64,000 nucleotides of DNA from 2-02-FULL-66-22 sp964576535 (GCA_964576535.1 CAZNWB010000003.1:1-64000), one strand, 5' to 3'. Numbered from the stretch's first letter, positions 8,153 through 17,388 are shown. A program made the numbers and translations. The notes: generated by a model from the sequence alone, not told the origin.

Positions 8153-10078
8153 CTACTTCGGCTGGCCGGTTTCGCGGTCGGTGCAGGGCTTGGCGAGGTA
8201 CTGCCTCGCACTCTCGCTGCCCAGGTCCGCGGAGAGCCCGAGGTACCGACGGGCCTGGTCACACCTGCCCGTTCGAAAGTACGCGAACCCCAGGTTGGAC
8301 AGCAGGGCCTTCCGGAAGGCCTCGTGCCGCCCGTAGAGCGCCGGCGCCGCCTCCACGCGGGCTAGCGCCTGGGCCAGGGGGACGAGGGACGCCGCGTAAT
8401 TCCCCCCATCCAGGAGCGCCCACCCCAGCCGCCCCAGGGCGAAGGTCCGGTTAAACTCGTCCACCTTGCCGGGCTCGGCCAGCACGACCTCCAGGAGGGG
8501 CGTCAGGTCCCGGTTCAGGCGGGGATCGCTCACCTTCACCTCGTTCTGGCGCGCCCGAACCTCCGCATACGTCGGCCGGACCCCCAGCCGTGTCAGGAGC
8601 TGCGCATTCAGGGCATTGATCGTCGGCTGGATCGTGGGATCCGTCTCGTCCCCCAGCGAGGCGGCGACGGCCGTGGAAGAGATCAACCCGCCCCCTTCCT
8701 CCACGTACTGCTCCAGCAAGATGTCGTCCCGGAGAATCGCCCGAGCCGCCTCCAGCGCCACCTGGGCCGAGATGATCCGACCCAGCTCCTGGCCGACGTA
8801 CGTGATGAACCGGGGATCCCTGGGAAGGTCGCCGTGGCTGAGGCTCAGCCGCCGGAAGTCGCGCGCCCCCTGGGCGAAGCCCTCGTTCTTGGCGCTGGCG
8901 CTCGGCACCCGGCCGTCGCCGGGTCCGTCGAAGGGAAATTCCACGCGGAAGCCGCCCCCCTCCACCCGCCGCACCAGAGCCTTCAAGACCGTCCGGTGGT
9001 CCGCGGCGTAGAAGAAGGTCACCGGCAGCCTGAGGCGGTTCAAGTTCAAAGAGCCACGGAAGTCGACCGCGGCCTTCAGGACCGGCTCCAAACGCCGAAA
9101 GAACTCCCCTGCGGGTATCCCGAGGTCCTCCCAGGGCGTGCCCAGCAGATGCCGGCCGAAATCCGTCCGCCAAAAATCCACCGAGAAGTAGTTGCCGGGG
9201 ATGCGGTCCGCCGCCTCCGGACCCAGGGGAACCTCCACGCAGCTCGCATCGATGTCTGCCGGGTCCATCGGGACAGGCGGCAGGAGCTCGAAGACGCTGG
9301 GGAAGGTGAAGGTGGCCGCCCGCACATCCCCGAAGAGCGCCCGGTAGAGAAAGCCCTCGACCTTCCCTGCGCCCGGGGTGGGCTGATAGCCCCGCAGGAT
9401 CATGCGGGCCATCTCGCAGGAGCCGTTGAGCGGCGAACCCAGGAGGACGAGCCGGCGGACCGTCAGCGGCTCGTCAGGGGTCTGCCGGTACTTCCGGCTC
9501 TGCCAGGTCCAGGCGACGACACCCCCCATGCTGTGGGCCACCAGAACGACGCCCTTGCCCTGCAAGGCGGGGGTGCCGCGCAGGAAGGCGTCCAGGCGAT
9601 CGGCATTCGCGGCGATGTCCCGCCGCCAGTCGTAGGCAAAATCCAGCCGCAGCCCCCGGCCGTTCCTGGCCTGCTCAAGGGCGCGGTCGAACTCGCCGTA
9701 GATGTCCGCCCGGGTCAGGCCGTAGAGCGAATAGTCGGTGAGCAGCGTCGGCTCCACACCCGGGTCGTCGCCGCTCACATCCAGCGCCAATTCCGCCGCC
9801 TCGGGCGCGTTTCGCCCCCAGATGACTTTCCCGCGCCGGGTGAGACGGGATCCCAGGATGCCCGGGACGAAGACCACGGCCACCGAATCCTTGGCCGCCT
9901 CGATGGCGGCATGGGCCGTGGCATCCGTCGAGGCCGCCATCGCCACCCGGTGGATGAACTCTTCCAGGCCGATCTGCTTCGGCGGCGCTGGCTCGCCGGC
10001 CGCGGCGGGGGCGGCCGGCAGGAGGAGCGACACGAGGATTCCGATTCCGGCGAGCGCCCGTGTCCCCTTCATGTTCAT
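8153..10078 (-). CDS. Exported LCAT-like lipase/acyltransferase with C-terminal TPR-like helices
   Basis: 641 aa with a clear signal peptide (hydrophobic core about 8-25, AAA-G cleavage region). The first two thirds are an alpha/beta hydrolase of the lecithin:cholesterol acyltransferase type. They have VVFVPGILGSRL near residue 70, WGRN, and the nucleophile elbow AHSMGG (about 180-185), with a late PGDGRVP segment and SHGDL that may supply Asp and His. Family members hydrolyse or transfer acyl chains of phospholipids. The last 130 residues are helical and Ala/Leu-rich with TPR-like spacing (LGWALLDGGNYAASLVPLAQAL). The protein is expected in the periplasm. The stop codon TAG is the first triplet after the gap, so the gene is complete. 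Confidence 0.8.
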   Translation of the reverse strand: MNMKGTRALAGIGILVSLLLPAAPAAAGEPAPPKQIGLEEFIHRVAMAASTDATAHAAIEAAKDSVAVVFVPGILGSRLTRRGKVIWGRNAPEAAELALDVSGDDPGVEPTLLTDYSLYGLTRADIYGEFDRALEQARNGRGLRLDFAYDWRRDIAANADRLDAFLRGTPALQGKGVVLVAHSMGGVVAWTWQSRKYRQTPDEPLTVRRLVLLGSPLNGSCEMARMILRGYQPTPGAGKVEGFLYRALFGDVRAATFTFPSVFELLPPVPMDPADIDASCVEVPLGPEAADRIPGNYFSVDFWRTDFGRHLLGTPWEDLGIPAGEFFRRLEPVLKAAVDFRGSLNLNRLRLPVTFFYAADHRTVLKALVRRVEGGGFRVEFPFDGPGDGRVPSASAKNEGFAQGARDFRRLSLSHGDLPRDPRFITYVGQELGRIISAQVALEAARAILRDDILLEQYVEEGGGLISSTAVAASLGDETDPTIQPTINALNAQLLTRLGVRPTYAEVRARQNEVKVSDPRLNRDLTPLLEVVLAEPGKVDEFNRTFALGRLGWALLDGGNYAASLVPLAQALARVEAAPALYGRHEAFRKALLSNLGFAYFRTGRCDQARRYLGLSADLGSESARQYLAKPCTDRETGQPK

Positions 10079-10493
10079 GTCGGCCGAATCCTCGCAGGGC
10101 GGGTGAGAGGCTGCGTCACTGCCACGGGGTCACTCCATCCCGCAGCCGACCCAGGATAGCAGCTGGACAGGATGCGACGCGAGGGCCGGAGGGGGCTATC
10201 ACGGGTGGTGGGAAGGGGGTGAGCGTTCCCTCAGGAGGCGCATTGCTTCGGGCACGCCCGCGCGGGAGGTTAGCGAACGGGCCGGGGGGTGTCACCAGCA
10301 CAGGCCCCATCGGTGCGTTGCGGGGGACTCGGAAGATGGCGGCCGGTTCTCTCTCATCGGGACCTGGCCGTGGAAGCACATACGGAAGGGCAGGCAGTTC
10401 GTCGCCATGGCCCCGGCAGTCAGGGACTGCGTGAGGTGACTGGGGAGGCAGGTGCGAGATCAGCCCAGAGCGAATCTGCGGCCGGTCCCCGGA
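10079..10493. other. 415-base intergenic region without a supported gene
   Basis: Lies between the divergent start of the lipase gene and the 3' end of the PilZ gene. Open frames exist on both strands, but their translations are low-complexity Arg/Gly/Pro-rich and look like GC-bias artefacts. I saw no convincing promoter, RNA or repeat. Confidence 0.5.
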
Positions 10494-10847
10494 TCACCAG
10501 AGTTCATGGGCCATCTTAAACAGGTGCTCGGCGAACCGCTGATCCTGCTCACTCTCGAGCTCCACCCCGTGCACGTGGGAGAGCCCCTGGCGTGTGGCCG
10601 CCCAGACGATTCGCCCGGGCAGCGAGAAGGCCGCACCGGGGGCTTCCAGTTGCACCCCCACCCGCTCGCCCACGGGGAGAGTCTGGTGAAGGAACAGAAG
10701 CAACCCGCGGCCGCTCACGTCCAGCAGGGCTCCGTCCAGACTCTGCCGGGAGCCTTCGGGTTCCACGATCACCGAAAACCGCACCGGGTAGCGCCTGTAC
10801 TGCCTTCGCTCTGATCCCTTCGGGGAGTTAGCGTCTGGCTTTTCCAT
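10494..10847 (-). CDS. PilZ domain protein (putative c-di-GMP receptor)
   Basis: A 117-aa single PilZ domain. The c-di-GMP-binding RRQYRRYPVRF (R-x3-R, about 14-24) is followed 20-25 residues later by DVSGRGLLL, which matches the D/N-x-S-x-x-G motif. Both halves of the binding signature are intact, so ligand binding is likely. The protein has no other domain and presumably acts on a partner, often motility, pili or exopolysaccharide machinery. No diguanylate cyclase is encoded in the window. Confidence 0.88.
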   Translation of the reverse strand: MEKPDANSPKGSERRQYRRYPVRFSVIVEPEGSRQSLDGALLDVSGRGLLLFLHQTLPVGERVGVQLEAPGAAFSLPGRIVWAATRQGLSHVHGVELESEQDQRFAEHLFKMAHELW

Positions 10848-10984
10848 CGATCCCCCTCCTGGAGTTATTCGACACCGGCTACCTGAGAATTCCGCAGCCT
10901 CCCACCCCCGTTCCCGAGGCTGCCGTTGTTTTCTTGTGGACTCTGGCTGTGAAGTCTATCCCCCCTCCCTCCAGGGCGGGACGA

Positions 10985-11182
10985 TCACGCCCGACCGCGG
11001 GTCTCCCGCTTCTTGGACAGTACCAGGACGGTCCGCTCCGGGTCCTTGGGGTTCTGGCTCTCCATCACATCGTAGCCGACCTCGCACCGCTGGCACCAGA
11101 TCTCCTCCAGGCCAGGCCGCAGCACGAGGATCTCCGGGCAGTTCGGACAGCTCACCTCCGCCTTTTCCCACGGGACGTCCAT
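10985..11182 (-). CDS. Small zinc-ribbon-like protein
   Basis: 65 aa with two Cys pairs, CPNC (about 12-15) and CQRC (about 30-33), spaced like a zinc ribbon, then a charged C-terminus. The ATG at 11182 is the only sensible start. I do not recognise a named family. Small CxxC proteins of this type often bind zinc and act as partners in transcription or translation, but nothing here shows that. Confidence 0.65.
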   Translation of the reverse strand: MDVPWEKAEVSCPNCPEILVLRPGLEEIWCQRCEVGYDVMESQNPKDPERTVLVLSKKRETRGRA

Positions 11183-11319
11183 GGCCGTCCTCTCGTCCCG
11201 GCTTCACCGGCTTCCTGGACCAGCCTGCAGCGGAGCCATAGTATACCCAGGAGCCACGACCGCCGTCGAGGGTTTTCTGAGGCCCCGGGGAGGCGAACAT
11301 CGCGGAGAGGAACCGGGCC

Positions 11320-11348
11320 TTGACCCTCACCCGGGATTGCGTTAGATT
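11320..11348 (+). promoter_or_regulatory. Predicted promoter overlapping a 10-bp repeat array
   Basis: TTGACC (11320-11325), a 17-base spacer and TAGATT (11343-11348). The -10 box is formed by the junction of the first two copies of the 10-bp repeat at 11336-11365. Confidence 0.5.
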
Positions 11349-11365
11349 GCGCTAGATTGCGCAAG
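11336..11365 (+). repeat. Three tandem 10-bp repeats ATTGCGYTAG
   Basis: ATTGCGTTAG (11336-11345), ATTGCGCTAG (11346-11355) and ATTGCGCAAG (11356-11365) run head to tail. The spacing is one helical turn and the array covers the predicted -10 box and start site of the cyclophilin-like/helicase operon. It could be an operator or a slippage-prone switch. Confidence 0.7.
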
Positions 11366-11390
11366 GATATCCCGTGGAGAGGATCTCTGC

Positions 11391-11771
11391 ATGGCGACGG
11401 AACGCAAGATTTGCATCACGGCCGGACAGGTCACCGCCGAGGCGATCCTGAACGACTCGCCCACGGGCAGAAAGATCTGGGACGCCCTGCCCATCGAGGA
11501 ACGCGGGAACACCTGGGGAGACGAGATCTACTTTGGCATTCCGGTGGACGCCAAGCCGGAAAAGGATGCCCGCGAGATCGTGGCCGTGGGCGAGCTGGGA
11601 TACTGGCCGCCGGGAAGCGCGTTCTGCATCTTCTTCGGCCGGACGCCCGCCAGCACCGACGAGAGGCCCCGCGCCGCCAGCGCCGTGAACATCATCGGCA
11701 AGGTCCTGGGCGACGCGACTGTCTTCAAGGCCGTCGCCTCCGGGGCGAAGATCCGGCTGGTGCGGGCGTGA
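11391..11771 (+). CDS. Cyclophilin-like fold protein
   Basis: A 126-aa complete protein of the small bacterial/archaeal cyclophilin-like family. Family-typical features include ILNDSPTGRKIWDALP (about 20-35), WGDEIYFGIP, and ELGYWPPGSAFCIFFGRTP in the middle. Members have a cyclophilin beta-barrel, but most lack the catalytic Arg of peptidyl-prolyl isomerases and their role is unknown. GGAGAGGA sits seven bases before the ATG. The TGA stop overlaps the GTG start of the helicase (GTGA at 11768-11771), so the two are translationally coupled. Confidence 0.8.
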   Translation: MATERKICITAGQVTAEAILNDSPTGRKIWDALPIEERGNTWGDEIYFGIPVDAKPEKDAREIVAVGELGYWPPGSAFCIFFGRTPASTDERPRAASAVNIIGKVLGDATVFKAVASGAKIRLVRA

Positions 11772-14700
11772 GCCAAGCGCCGGTAAAGATCGCCCCGAAC
11801 GCCGGGAGCCTGGAGGCGCTGGACGCCTTCCTGCAAGGCCTCCTCCCCCGCCAGGCGAGTCGCGGACACTTGGTGCACGTCGAGGTGGTTCCGACCCGGC
11901 TGCCCCGGTTCGCCGACCCGGATCCCCCCCTGCCCCCTGCGATCCAGCAGACGCTCCGCGCCGAGGGCATCGCCCGCCTGTTCACCCACCAGGTCGAGGC
12001 CCTCCACCACGCCCGGGCGGATCGGGACGTCCTGGTCGTCACCGGGACCGCTTCGGGAAAGAGCCTGGCCTATCAACTGCCGGTCCTGGAGACCCTCCTC
12101 CGCGATCCCGACGCGCGCGCCCTCTTCCTGTTCCCGACCAAGGCGCTGGAGCAAGACCAGTTGAAGTCGCTCCAGCACCTCATCCCCGGGGGATCGGGCA
12201 TCCGGGCCGAAATCCTGGACGGGGACACGCCGGCCCACCGGCGGGCGCAACTCCGGGAACAGGTCCCCCACATCCTCATCAGCAACCCGGACATCCTGCA
12301 TTTGAGCCTCCTGCCGCACCACGCCGCCTGGAAGCCGTTCTGGGAGCACCTGCGCTTCGTCGTCCTGGACGAATTGCACACCTACAAGGGGATCTTCGGG
12401 TCCCACATCGCCCACGTCCTGCGCCGGCTGCACCGCGTGACGGCCTATTACCGGGCTCACCCGCGTTTCATTGCCTGCTCCGCCACCATCAGCAACCCGG
12501 CGGAGTTCGCCGGCGATCTCGCCGCCCGCGCCTTCGCCCTGGTGGATGACGACGGCTCCCCGGCGCGGGGCAAGCGGTTCGTCCTCATGAACCCGACCGG
12601 GAGCCCGTACGGCGAGGCGACCGACCTTCTGCTGCACTGCATCCAGGGCGGCCTCAAGACCATCGCCTTCGCCAAGGCCCGGAAGATCGCCGAGCTGATC
12701 ACCATGTGGGCCCACCAGGCGGCCCCGCACCTGCGCGAGAAGATCCGCGCCTATCGCGCCGGCTACCGTCCCGAGGAGCGCCGCGCCATCGAACAGGGTC
12801 TGTTCCACGGACGGCTCCTGGGCGTGGTGTCCACCTCGGCGCTGGAGCTGGGGATCGATGTCGGGGGGCTGGACGTCTGCCTCCTGGTGGGCTATCCGGG
12901 CAGCATCGCCAGCACCTGGCAGCGCGGCGGCCGCGTCGGCCGGGGCGGCCAGGAGGCCCTGATCATCTTCATCGCGCTGCCCGATGCCCTGGATCAGTAC
13001 TTCATGCGCCATCCCCGCGACTTCTTCGCCCGGACGCCCGAGGCGGCGGTCATCGATCCGGGCAATCGCCGGATTCTCCAGGACCATCTGGTGGCGGCCG
13101 CCGGAGAGCTGCCCCTCCGGGCGGAGGACGCCTGCTGGTACGGCCCCGATCTGCCCGAGCAGATCTCCGCCCTCGCGGCGGAGCGGCGCCTCCTCCAGAG
13201 CGCCGACGGCGGGGAGTGGTACCCCCGGCGGCGGAACCCGACCCGGGACATCAGCATCCGCGGGATCGGCGAAGCCTACGCGATCCTGGACGCGGGGGGA
13301 AAGACGATCGGGAGCGTGGACGGCTTCCGCGCCGTCCGCGAGTGCCACCCGGGCGCCATCTACCTGCACCAGGGGCGGCAGTTCGAGGTGACCGCCCTGG
13401 ACCTTGCGAACCGCAAGGTCCGGGCCCGCCCCGTCGAGGTGGATTACTACACCCAGACCACCGGCGAAAAAGAGACCGAGATCCTCCTCTGTGAGGCGTT
13501 CCGCCAGGTGCAGGGCACGCTGGCGCGCCTCGGACGCCTCAAGGTCACGGAGCGCGTGACCGGTTTCGAGAAGCGCCGGATCTTCGGCCAGGATCGGATC
13601 GGGAGCTACCCCCTGGACCTCCCGCCCCATACTTTCGAAACGCAGGGCCTCTGGTTCGAGATCCCGGAGGCGCTCCGCGACCACGTCAAGTTCTCTCCGG
13701 GCGGCCTCCACTTCATGGGCGGCATCCATGCGGTGGAGCACGCCATGATCAGCCTGTTCCCCCTCTTCGCCCTCTGCGACCGGGGCGACGTCGGCGGGAT
13801 CTCCTATACCTTTCATCCGCAGGTGGGGCGGCCGGCCATCTTCATCTACGACGGGTATCCCGGGGGGGTCGGCCTGGCCGAGCGGTGCTACCGGGTGCTG
13901 GAGGAGCTGATGGCTCACACGCTCCAGCTGCTCCAGGAGTGTCCGTGCGAGGCCGGCTGCCCCTCCTGCATCCACTCGCCGAAGTGCGGCTCGGGGAACA
14001 AGCCCCTGGACAAGGCCGCGGCCATTCTCACCCTGCAGGGTCTCCTCGGACTCGCCCAGATCCCCGCCCGGGAGGTCGCGGCTGCGGTTCCGGGACCTGC
14101 CCGTCTGCCCGCGAGCCCAGCGAGCCGCGCGGGTCCCGCGCCCGTCGGCGCCCCCACGGCATCCGGCGGGTCTCCCGCGGGGACGCCCCGCGTCCTGGTC
14201 CTGGACCTCGAAACCCGGCGCAGCGCGGAGGAGGTCGGCGGCTGGGAGAACGCCGACCGGATGGGGCTGGCCGTGGCCGTCACGGCCGATCTGGTCACCG
14301 GCGAGATATGGGCGTACACCGAGGATCGGATGGACGACCTGCTGCACGCCCTGTCCACTGCGGCCGGGATCATCGGGTTCAACCTGCGGCGCTTCGACTT
14401 TGCCGTCCTGCGGGGGTACCGCGCCCTGGACTATGCCGCGCTGCCCGTCCTGGACATCCTGGAGGAGGTCCATGCCAGCCTGGGCTTCCGTCTGAGCCTG
14501 AACCATCTGTCCCGCGAGACTCTGGGGGCACCCAAGCTGGCGGACGGCCTGCAGAGCCTGGCCTGGTTCAAGGCCGGCGAAATGGAGAAGGTCATCGAGT
14601 ACTGCAAGGCGGATGTGGAGTTGACCCGCCGCCTCTTCGAGTTCGGGCGGGAGCACGGCTTCCTCCTGTACCGCGACCATCAGGATCGGATTGTCCGGCT

Positions 14701-14776
14701 GCCCGTCCGCTTCCGGGAAAAATTCCTATTGCCAGGCGGGGGAATGGGATATAATGCGCTCCCTGCAGGGAGGTGA
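11768..14776 (+). CDS. mrfA: MrfA/Hrq1-type DExH helicase fused to a C-terminal MrfB-like exonuclease
   Basis: 1002 aa from the GTG that overlaps the previous stop. Walker A is TGTASGKS (about 94-101), the DExH box is VLDELHTYKG (about 200), then SATISNP and the C-terminal helicase motif QRGGRVGRGG. A Cys cluster CPCEAGCPSCIHSPKCGSG near residue 725-745 matches the MZB/DUF1998 metal-binding region of MrfA (YprA) and Hrq1. After a Pro/Ala-rich linker (about 775-810) comes a DEDD exonuclease domain: D-x-E in VLDLETRRS, GFNLRRFDF, and YCKADVE. In B. subtilis the MrfA helicase and MrfB exonuclease are separate proteins that repair mitomycin C damage. Here one chain appears to carry both activities. 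The paralogue at 2011-2550 is the exonuclease part alone. Confidence 0.88.
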   Translation: MSQAPVKIAPNAGSLEALDAFLQGLLPRQASRGHLVHVEVVPTRLPRFADPDPPLPPAIQQTLRAEGIARLFTHQVEALHHARADRDVLVVTGTASGKSLAYQLPVLETLLRDPDARALFLFPTKALEQDQLKSLQHLIPGGSGIRAEILDGDTPAHRRAQLREQVPHILISNPDILHLSLLPHHAAWKPFWEHLRFVVLDELHTYKGIFGSHIAHVLRRLHRVTAYYRAHPRFIACSATISNPAEFAGDLAARAFALVDDDGSPARGKRFVLMNPTGSPYGEATDLLLHCIQGGLKTIAFAKARKIAELITMWAHQAAPHLREKIRAYRAGYRPEERRAIEQGLFHGRLLGVVSTSALELGIDVGGLDVCLLVGYPGSIASTWQRGGRVGRGGQEALIIFIALPDALDQYFMRHPRDFFARTPEAAVIDPGNRRILQDHLVAAAGELPLRAEDACWYGPDLPEQISALAAERRLLQSADGGEWYPRRRNPTRDISIRGIGEAYAILDAGGKTIGSVDGFRAVRECHPGAIYLHQGRQFEVTALDLANRKVRARPVEVDYYTQTTGEKETEILLCEAFRQVQGTLARLGRLKVTERVTGFEKRRIFGQDRIGSYPLDLPPHTFETQGLWFEIPEALRDHVKFSPGGLHFMGGIHAVEHAMISLFPLFALCDRGDVGGISYTFHPQVGRPAIFIYDGYPGGVGLAERCYRVLEELMAHTLQLLQECPCEAGCPSCIHSPKCGSGNKPLDKAAAILTLQGLLGLAQIPAREVAAAVPGPARLPASPASRAGPAPVGAPTASGGSPAGTPRVLVLDLETRRSAEEVGGWENADRMGLAVAVTADLVTGEIWAYTEDRMDDLLHALSTAAGIIGFNLRRFDFAVLRGYRALDYAALPVLDILEEVHASLGFRLSLNHLSRETLGAPKLADGLQSLAWFKAGEMEKVIEYCKADVELTRRLFEFGREHGFLLYRDHQDRIVRLPVRFREKFLLPGGGMGYNALPAGR

Positions 14777-14825
14777 TTCATTCCCGAATGGCACAAAGGA
14801 CTCATCCCTGTCAAGGAGAGGGAAG

Positions 14826-15461
14826 GTGGTTAGCGCGCGAGTGATGGACTACCGCACCATTAAACGGGCCTATGCCATCCTGTCGCCGGTGTACGACCTG
14901 CTTTTTGATAAGATCTTTCATCCCGGCCGGGTGGCAGCTATCAACCTTCTGGAGATCCATCCGGGCGACCGCGTTCTCGAGGTCGGCGTGGGAACAGGGC
15001 TGAACCTGCCCCTCTACCCCCGCCACTGCCAGGTGACCGGCGTCGACATTTCCGAGGAGATGCTGCGCAAGGCCCGGGAGCGGGTGCGATCCCTCGGTCT
15101 GCCCAACGTCAGGCTGGAGTTGATGGACGCGTCGCACCTGGCGTTTCAGGACGACGCCTTCGACCACGTCCTGGCCACCTACGTCATCAGCGCGGTCCCG
15201 GACCCGGTGAAGACGCTCCTGGAGATGCGGCGTGTGTGCAAGCCCAGCGGCCACCTCGTGGTCTTGAACCACTTCAAGAGCGAGAACCCGGTCATCGGCG
15301 CCCTCGAGGAGATGCTGGCCCCGGTCTGCACCCGGATCGGGTTCAAGACCGATCTGAGGCTCTCACCGCTCCTGGAGCGCGTCGCCCTGTCCGCGGAGCA
15401 GCTCCATCGGGTCAACCTGCTGAACGGGTGGAGACTGGTCCGCTGTATCAACCCCCATTAG
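14826..15461 (+). CDS. Class I SAM-dependent methyltransferase (UbiE/PmtA-like)
   Basis: 211 aa from a GTG at 14826, chosen because AAGGAG lies seven bases upstream. An ATG at 14844 is the alternative. The methyltransferase core is clear: motif I VLEVGVGTGLNLPLY, then GVDISEEML, a DASHLAF post-II segment, and VLATYVISAVPDP. The N-terminal RAYAILSPVYDLLFD and the basic, membrane-friendly start are typical of PmtA-like phosphatidylethanolamine N-methyltransferases and UbiE relatives. Substrate assignment is a guess. The gene starts about 50 bases after the helicase on the same strand. Confidence 0.82.
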   Translation: MVSARVMDYRTIKRAYAILSPVYDLLFDKIFHPGRVAAINLLEIHPGDRVLEVGVGTGLNLPLYPRHCQVTGVDISEEMLRKARERVRSLGLPNVRLELMDASHLAFQDDAFDHVLATYVISAVPDPVKTLLEMRRVCKPSGHLVVLNHFKSENPVIGALEEMLAPVCTRIGFKTDLRLSPLLERVALSAEQLHRVNLLNGWRLVRCINPH

Positions 15462-15567
15462 CCGGTCCTGCCCGCCCGACGCGAGACTGGACCCACACCC
15501 GGACGGACCGTTCCGACCTGGCCCCGGGCGCCCCTGCCCGGGGCCTTGGTTTCTGTGGAGACGTGCC

Positions 15568-16794
15568 ATGGCCATGAAGCCGATGAAGGCCTTCATTTCC
15601 CTGGAGGAGGGAATGCGCATCCTCCTGGCGTGCGTGGCGCCCATCGCCCGGACCGAGCGGGTGGGGCTCTTGGACGCCACGGGCCGGGTCCTGGCGGAGC
15701 CCTTCGTGGCGGGCTTGGACGTGCCGCCCTTTTCCCGGGCGGCCATGGACGGCTATGCCGTGGTAGCCGAGGACACCTTCGGCGCCGGCAACTTCAATCC
15801 GGCTCGGCTGAGCCTGATCGAGGTGATCCACGCCGCCGACATCGCGCGGCAGAAGGTCGTCCGCGGGACCTGCATCCAGGTGGCCACCGGCGCGCCCGTT
15901 CCCGCGGGGGCGGACGCCGTGGTCCAGGTGGAGGATACCGAGCTGGAGGGGGACCCGGGGCGGTCGGGCAAGGTCATGATCTACAAGCCGGTCTACCCAC
16001 GCCAGAACGTCTCCCCGCAGGGCGAGGACATCCAGGCCGGCCGCGAAGTCCTCTCGCCCGGTACGCGGTTGGACCCCAGCAAGATCGGCGTCCTGGCCGC
16101 CCTGGGGATCACCCAGGTTGCCGTCTTCGCCAAACCCACCGTGGCGGTCATCCCCTCGGGCAACGAGATCGTGAGACCTGGCGATCCCCTGGGGCCGGGA
16201 AAGATCTACGACATCAACTCCTACACCCTGTCCGCCTTGATCCGGGAGGTGGGGGCAGCCCCCAGCCTGTTCCCCATCATGCAGGACACCCTGGAGGATG
16301 TTCGCCGCACCCTGCAGGAGGCGCTGGCCTGCGACCTCACCGTGCTCTCGGGGGGGAGTTCCGTGGGCGAGCGGGACGTGATGCTGGAGGCGGTGGAGAG
16401 CCTGGGCGAGGTGAAGTTCCACGGCATCGCGGTGAAGCCGGGGAAGCCGACCCTGTGCGGCGTCATCCAGGGAAAGCTGATCCTGGGGATGCCCGGCTAC
16501 CCGACGTCGTGCCTCACCAACGGCTACGGCCTGCTGGTCCCCGTCCTGCGGAAGCTGGCCCGCCTGCCCGAGGCGCGCGCCGGCGGCATCGAGCTGCCCC
16601 TGTCGCGCCGGTACACCTCCGCCATCGGGAGGCACCAGTACCTGCCCGTCCGGGTCGAGCACGGGGAGGTGGTCCCCGTCTTCAAGGAGTCGGGCGCCAT
16701 CACCTCCATGGCCGACGCCGAGGGCTACATCGAGATCCCGGCCAACGTGGACCTGGTGGAGAAGGGGGAGCCGGTCCTAGTGCGGTTCTTCTAG
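15568..16794 (+). CDS. moeA: Molybdopterin molybdenumtransferase MoeA
   Basis: 408 aa, full family length. MoeA inserts molybdate into adenylated molybdopterin in the last step of Mo-cofactor synthesis. The N-terminal FSRAAMDGYAV (about 53-63) is a hallmark, as are ATGAPVPAGADAVVQVE and the MPT-binding core TVAVIPSGNEIV, DINSYTLSALI, VLSGGSSVGERD and VKPGKPT...GMPGYP. The C-terminal domain IV is present. No other Mo-cofactor genes are in the window, so a Mo enzyme elsewhere in the genome is implied. Confidence 0.95.
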   Translation: MAMKPMKAFISLEEGMRILLACVAPIARTERVGLLDATGRVLAEPFVAGLDVPPFSRAAMDGYAVVAEDTFGAGNFNPARLSLIEVIHAADIARQKVVRGTCIQVATGAPVPAGADAVVQVEDTELEGDPGRSGKVMIYKPVYPRQNVSPQGEDIQAGREVLSPGTRLDPSKIGVLAALGITQVAVFAKPTVAVIPSGNEIVRPGDPLGPGKIYDINSYTLSALIREVGAAPSLFPIMQDTLEDVRRTLQEALACDLTVLSGGSSVGERDVMLEAVESLGEVKFHGIAVKPGKPTLCGVIQGKLILGMPGYPTSCLTNGYGLLVPVLRKLARLPEARAGGIELPLSRRYTSAIGRHQYLPVRVEHGEVVPVFKESGAITSMADAEGYIEIPANVDLVEKGEPVLVRFF

Positions 16795-16851
16795 GCAATC
16801 CCGCCGAGGCGGGGTGGTGGGAATACCGTTGGAACGCTGAGGAGCTGCCAC

Positions 16852-17388
16852 ATGCATCGTCCATGGATTAGCGCAACGTTCGCCCTGCTCATACCGATGG
16901 TCGCCGTGGTTGCGACGAGTGCGATGGGCGGGGAGGCCCAACCGCCGGTACCGGCGCCGGCGGGCACCCTGTACGAGATGGAGGTGATGGGCGTCCAGCC
17001 CGATCCGGCCTCGGGCGCGCCCCTGGTCTTCCTCCGGGGCAAGCAGGACAAGCGCGAGCTGTCCATGTTCATCGGCCCCTTCGAGGCCCAGGGGATCATC
17101 CTGCCCCTTCAGGGGATGCGCCTGCCCCGCCCCTTCACCCACGACCTCATGCTGGAGACGATCCACCGCCTCAAGGCGAAGGTGGCCCGCGTCGTCATCA
17201 CCGAGATGCGGGACAACACCTATTTCGCCAACCTGATCCTGGACGCCCAGGGCGAGGAGGTGGTCCTCGACTCCCGCCCCAGCGACGCCATCGCTCTCGC
17301 CCTGCGGGAGAACGCGCCCATCCTGGCGGCCGAAAAGGCCTTCGTCCGACCCCCGCGGGGTGGCCGGCGCGAGGGGGGCACACAATGA
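16852..17388 (+). CDS. Exported bifunctional nuclease (BFN) domain protein
   Basis: 178 aa. An N-terminal signal peptide (hydrophobic about 8-25) precedes a BFN/DUF151 domain with FIGPFEAQGIIL, RPFTHDLMLETI, and the C-terminal DSRPSDAIALALR (about 140-152), the strongest family signature. BFN proteins are usually cytoplasmic and some have nuclease activity. Export would place this one in the periplasm or envelope. The stop overlaps the next start as ATGA (17385-17388), which couples it to the exported TPR protein. Confidence 0.85.
   Translation: MHRPWISATFALLIPMVAVVATSAMGGEAQPPVPAPAGTLYEMEVMGVQPDPASGAPLVFLRGKQDKRELSMFIGPFEAQGIILPLQGMRLPRPFTHDLMLETIHRLKAKVARVVITEMRDNTYFANLILDAQGEEVVLDSRPSDAIALALRENAPILAAEKAFVRPPRGGRREGGTQ

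Noticed and set aside
11528..14680. 1050-codon antisense frame opposite the MrfA-type helicase
   Set aside because: It mirrors the coding strand of a gene with full helicase and exonuclease motifs; it is a GC3-bias shadow.
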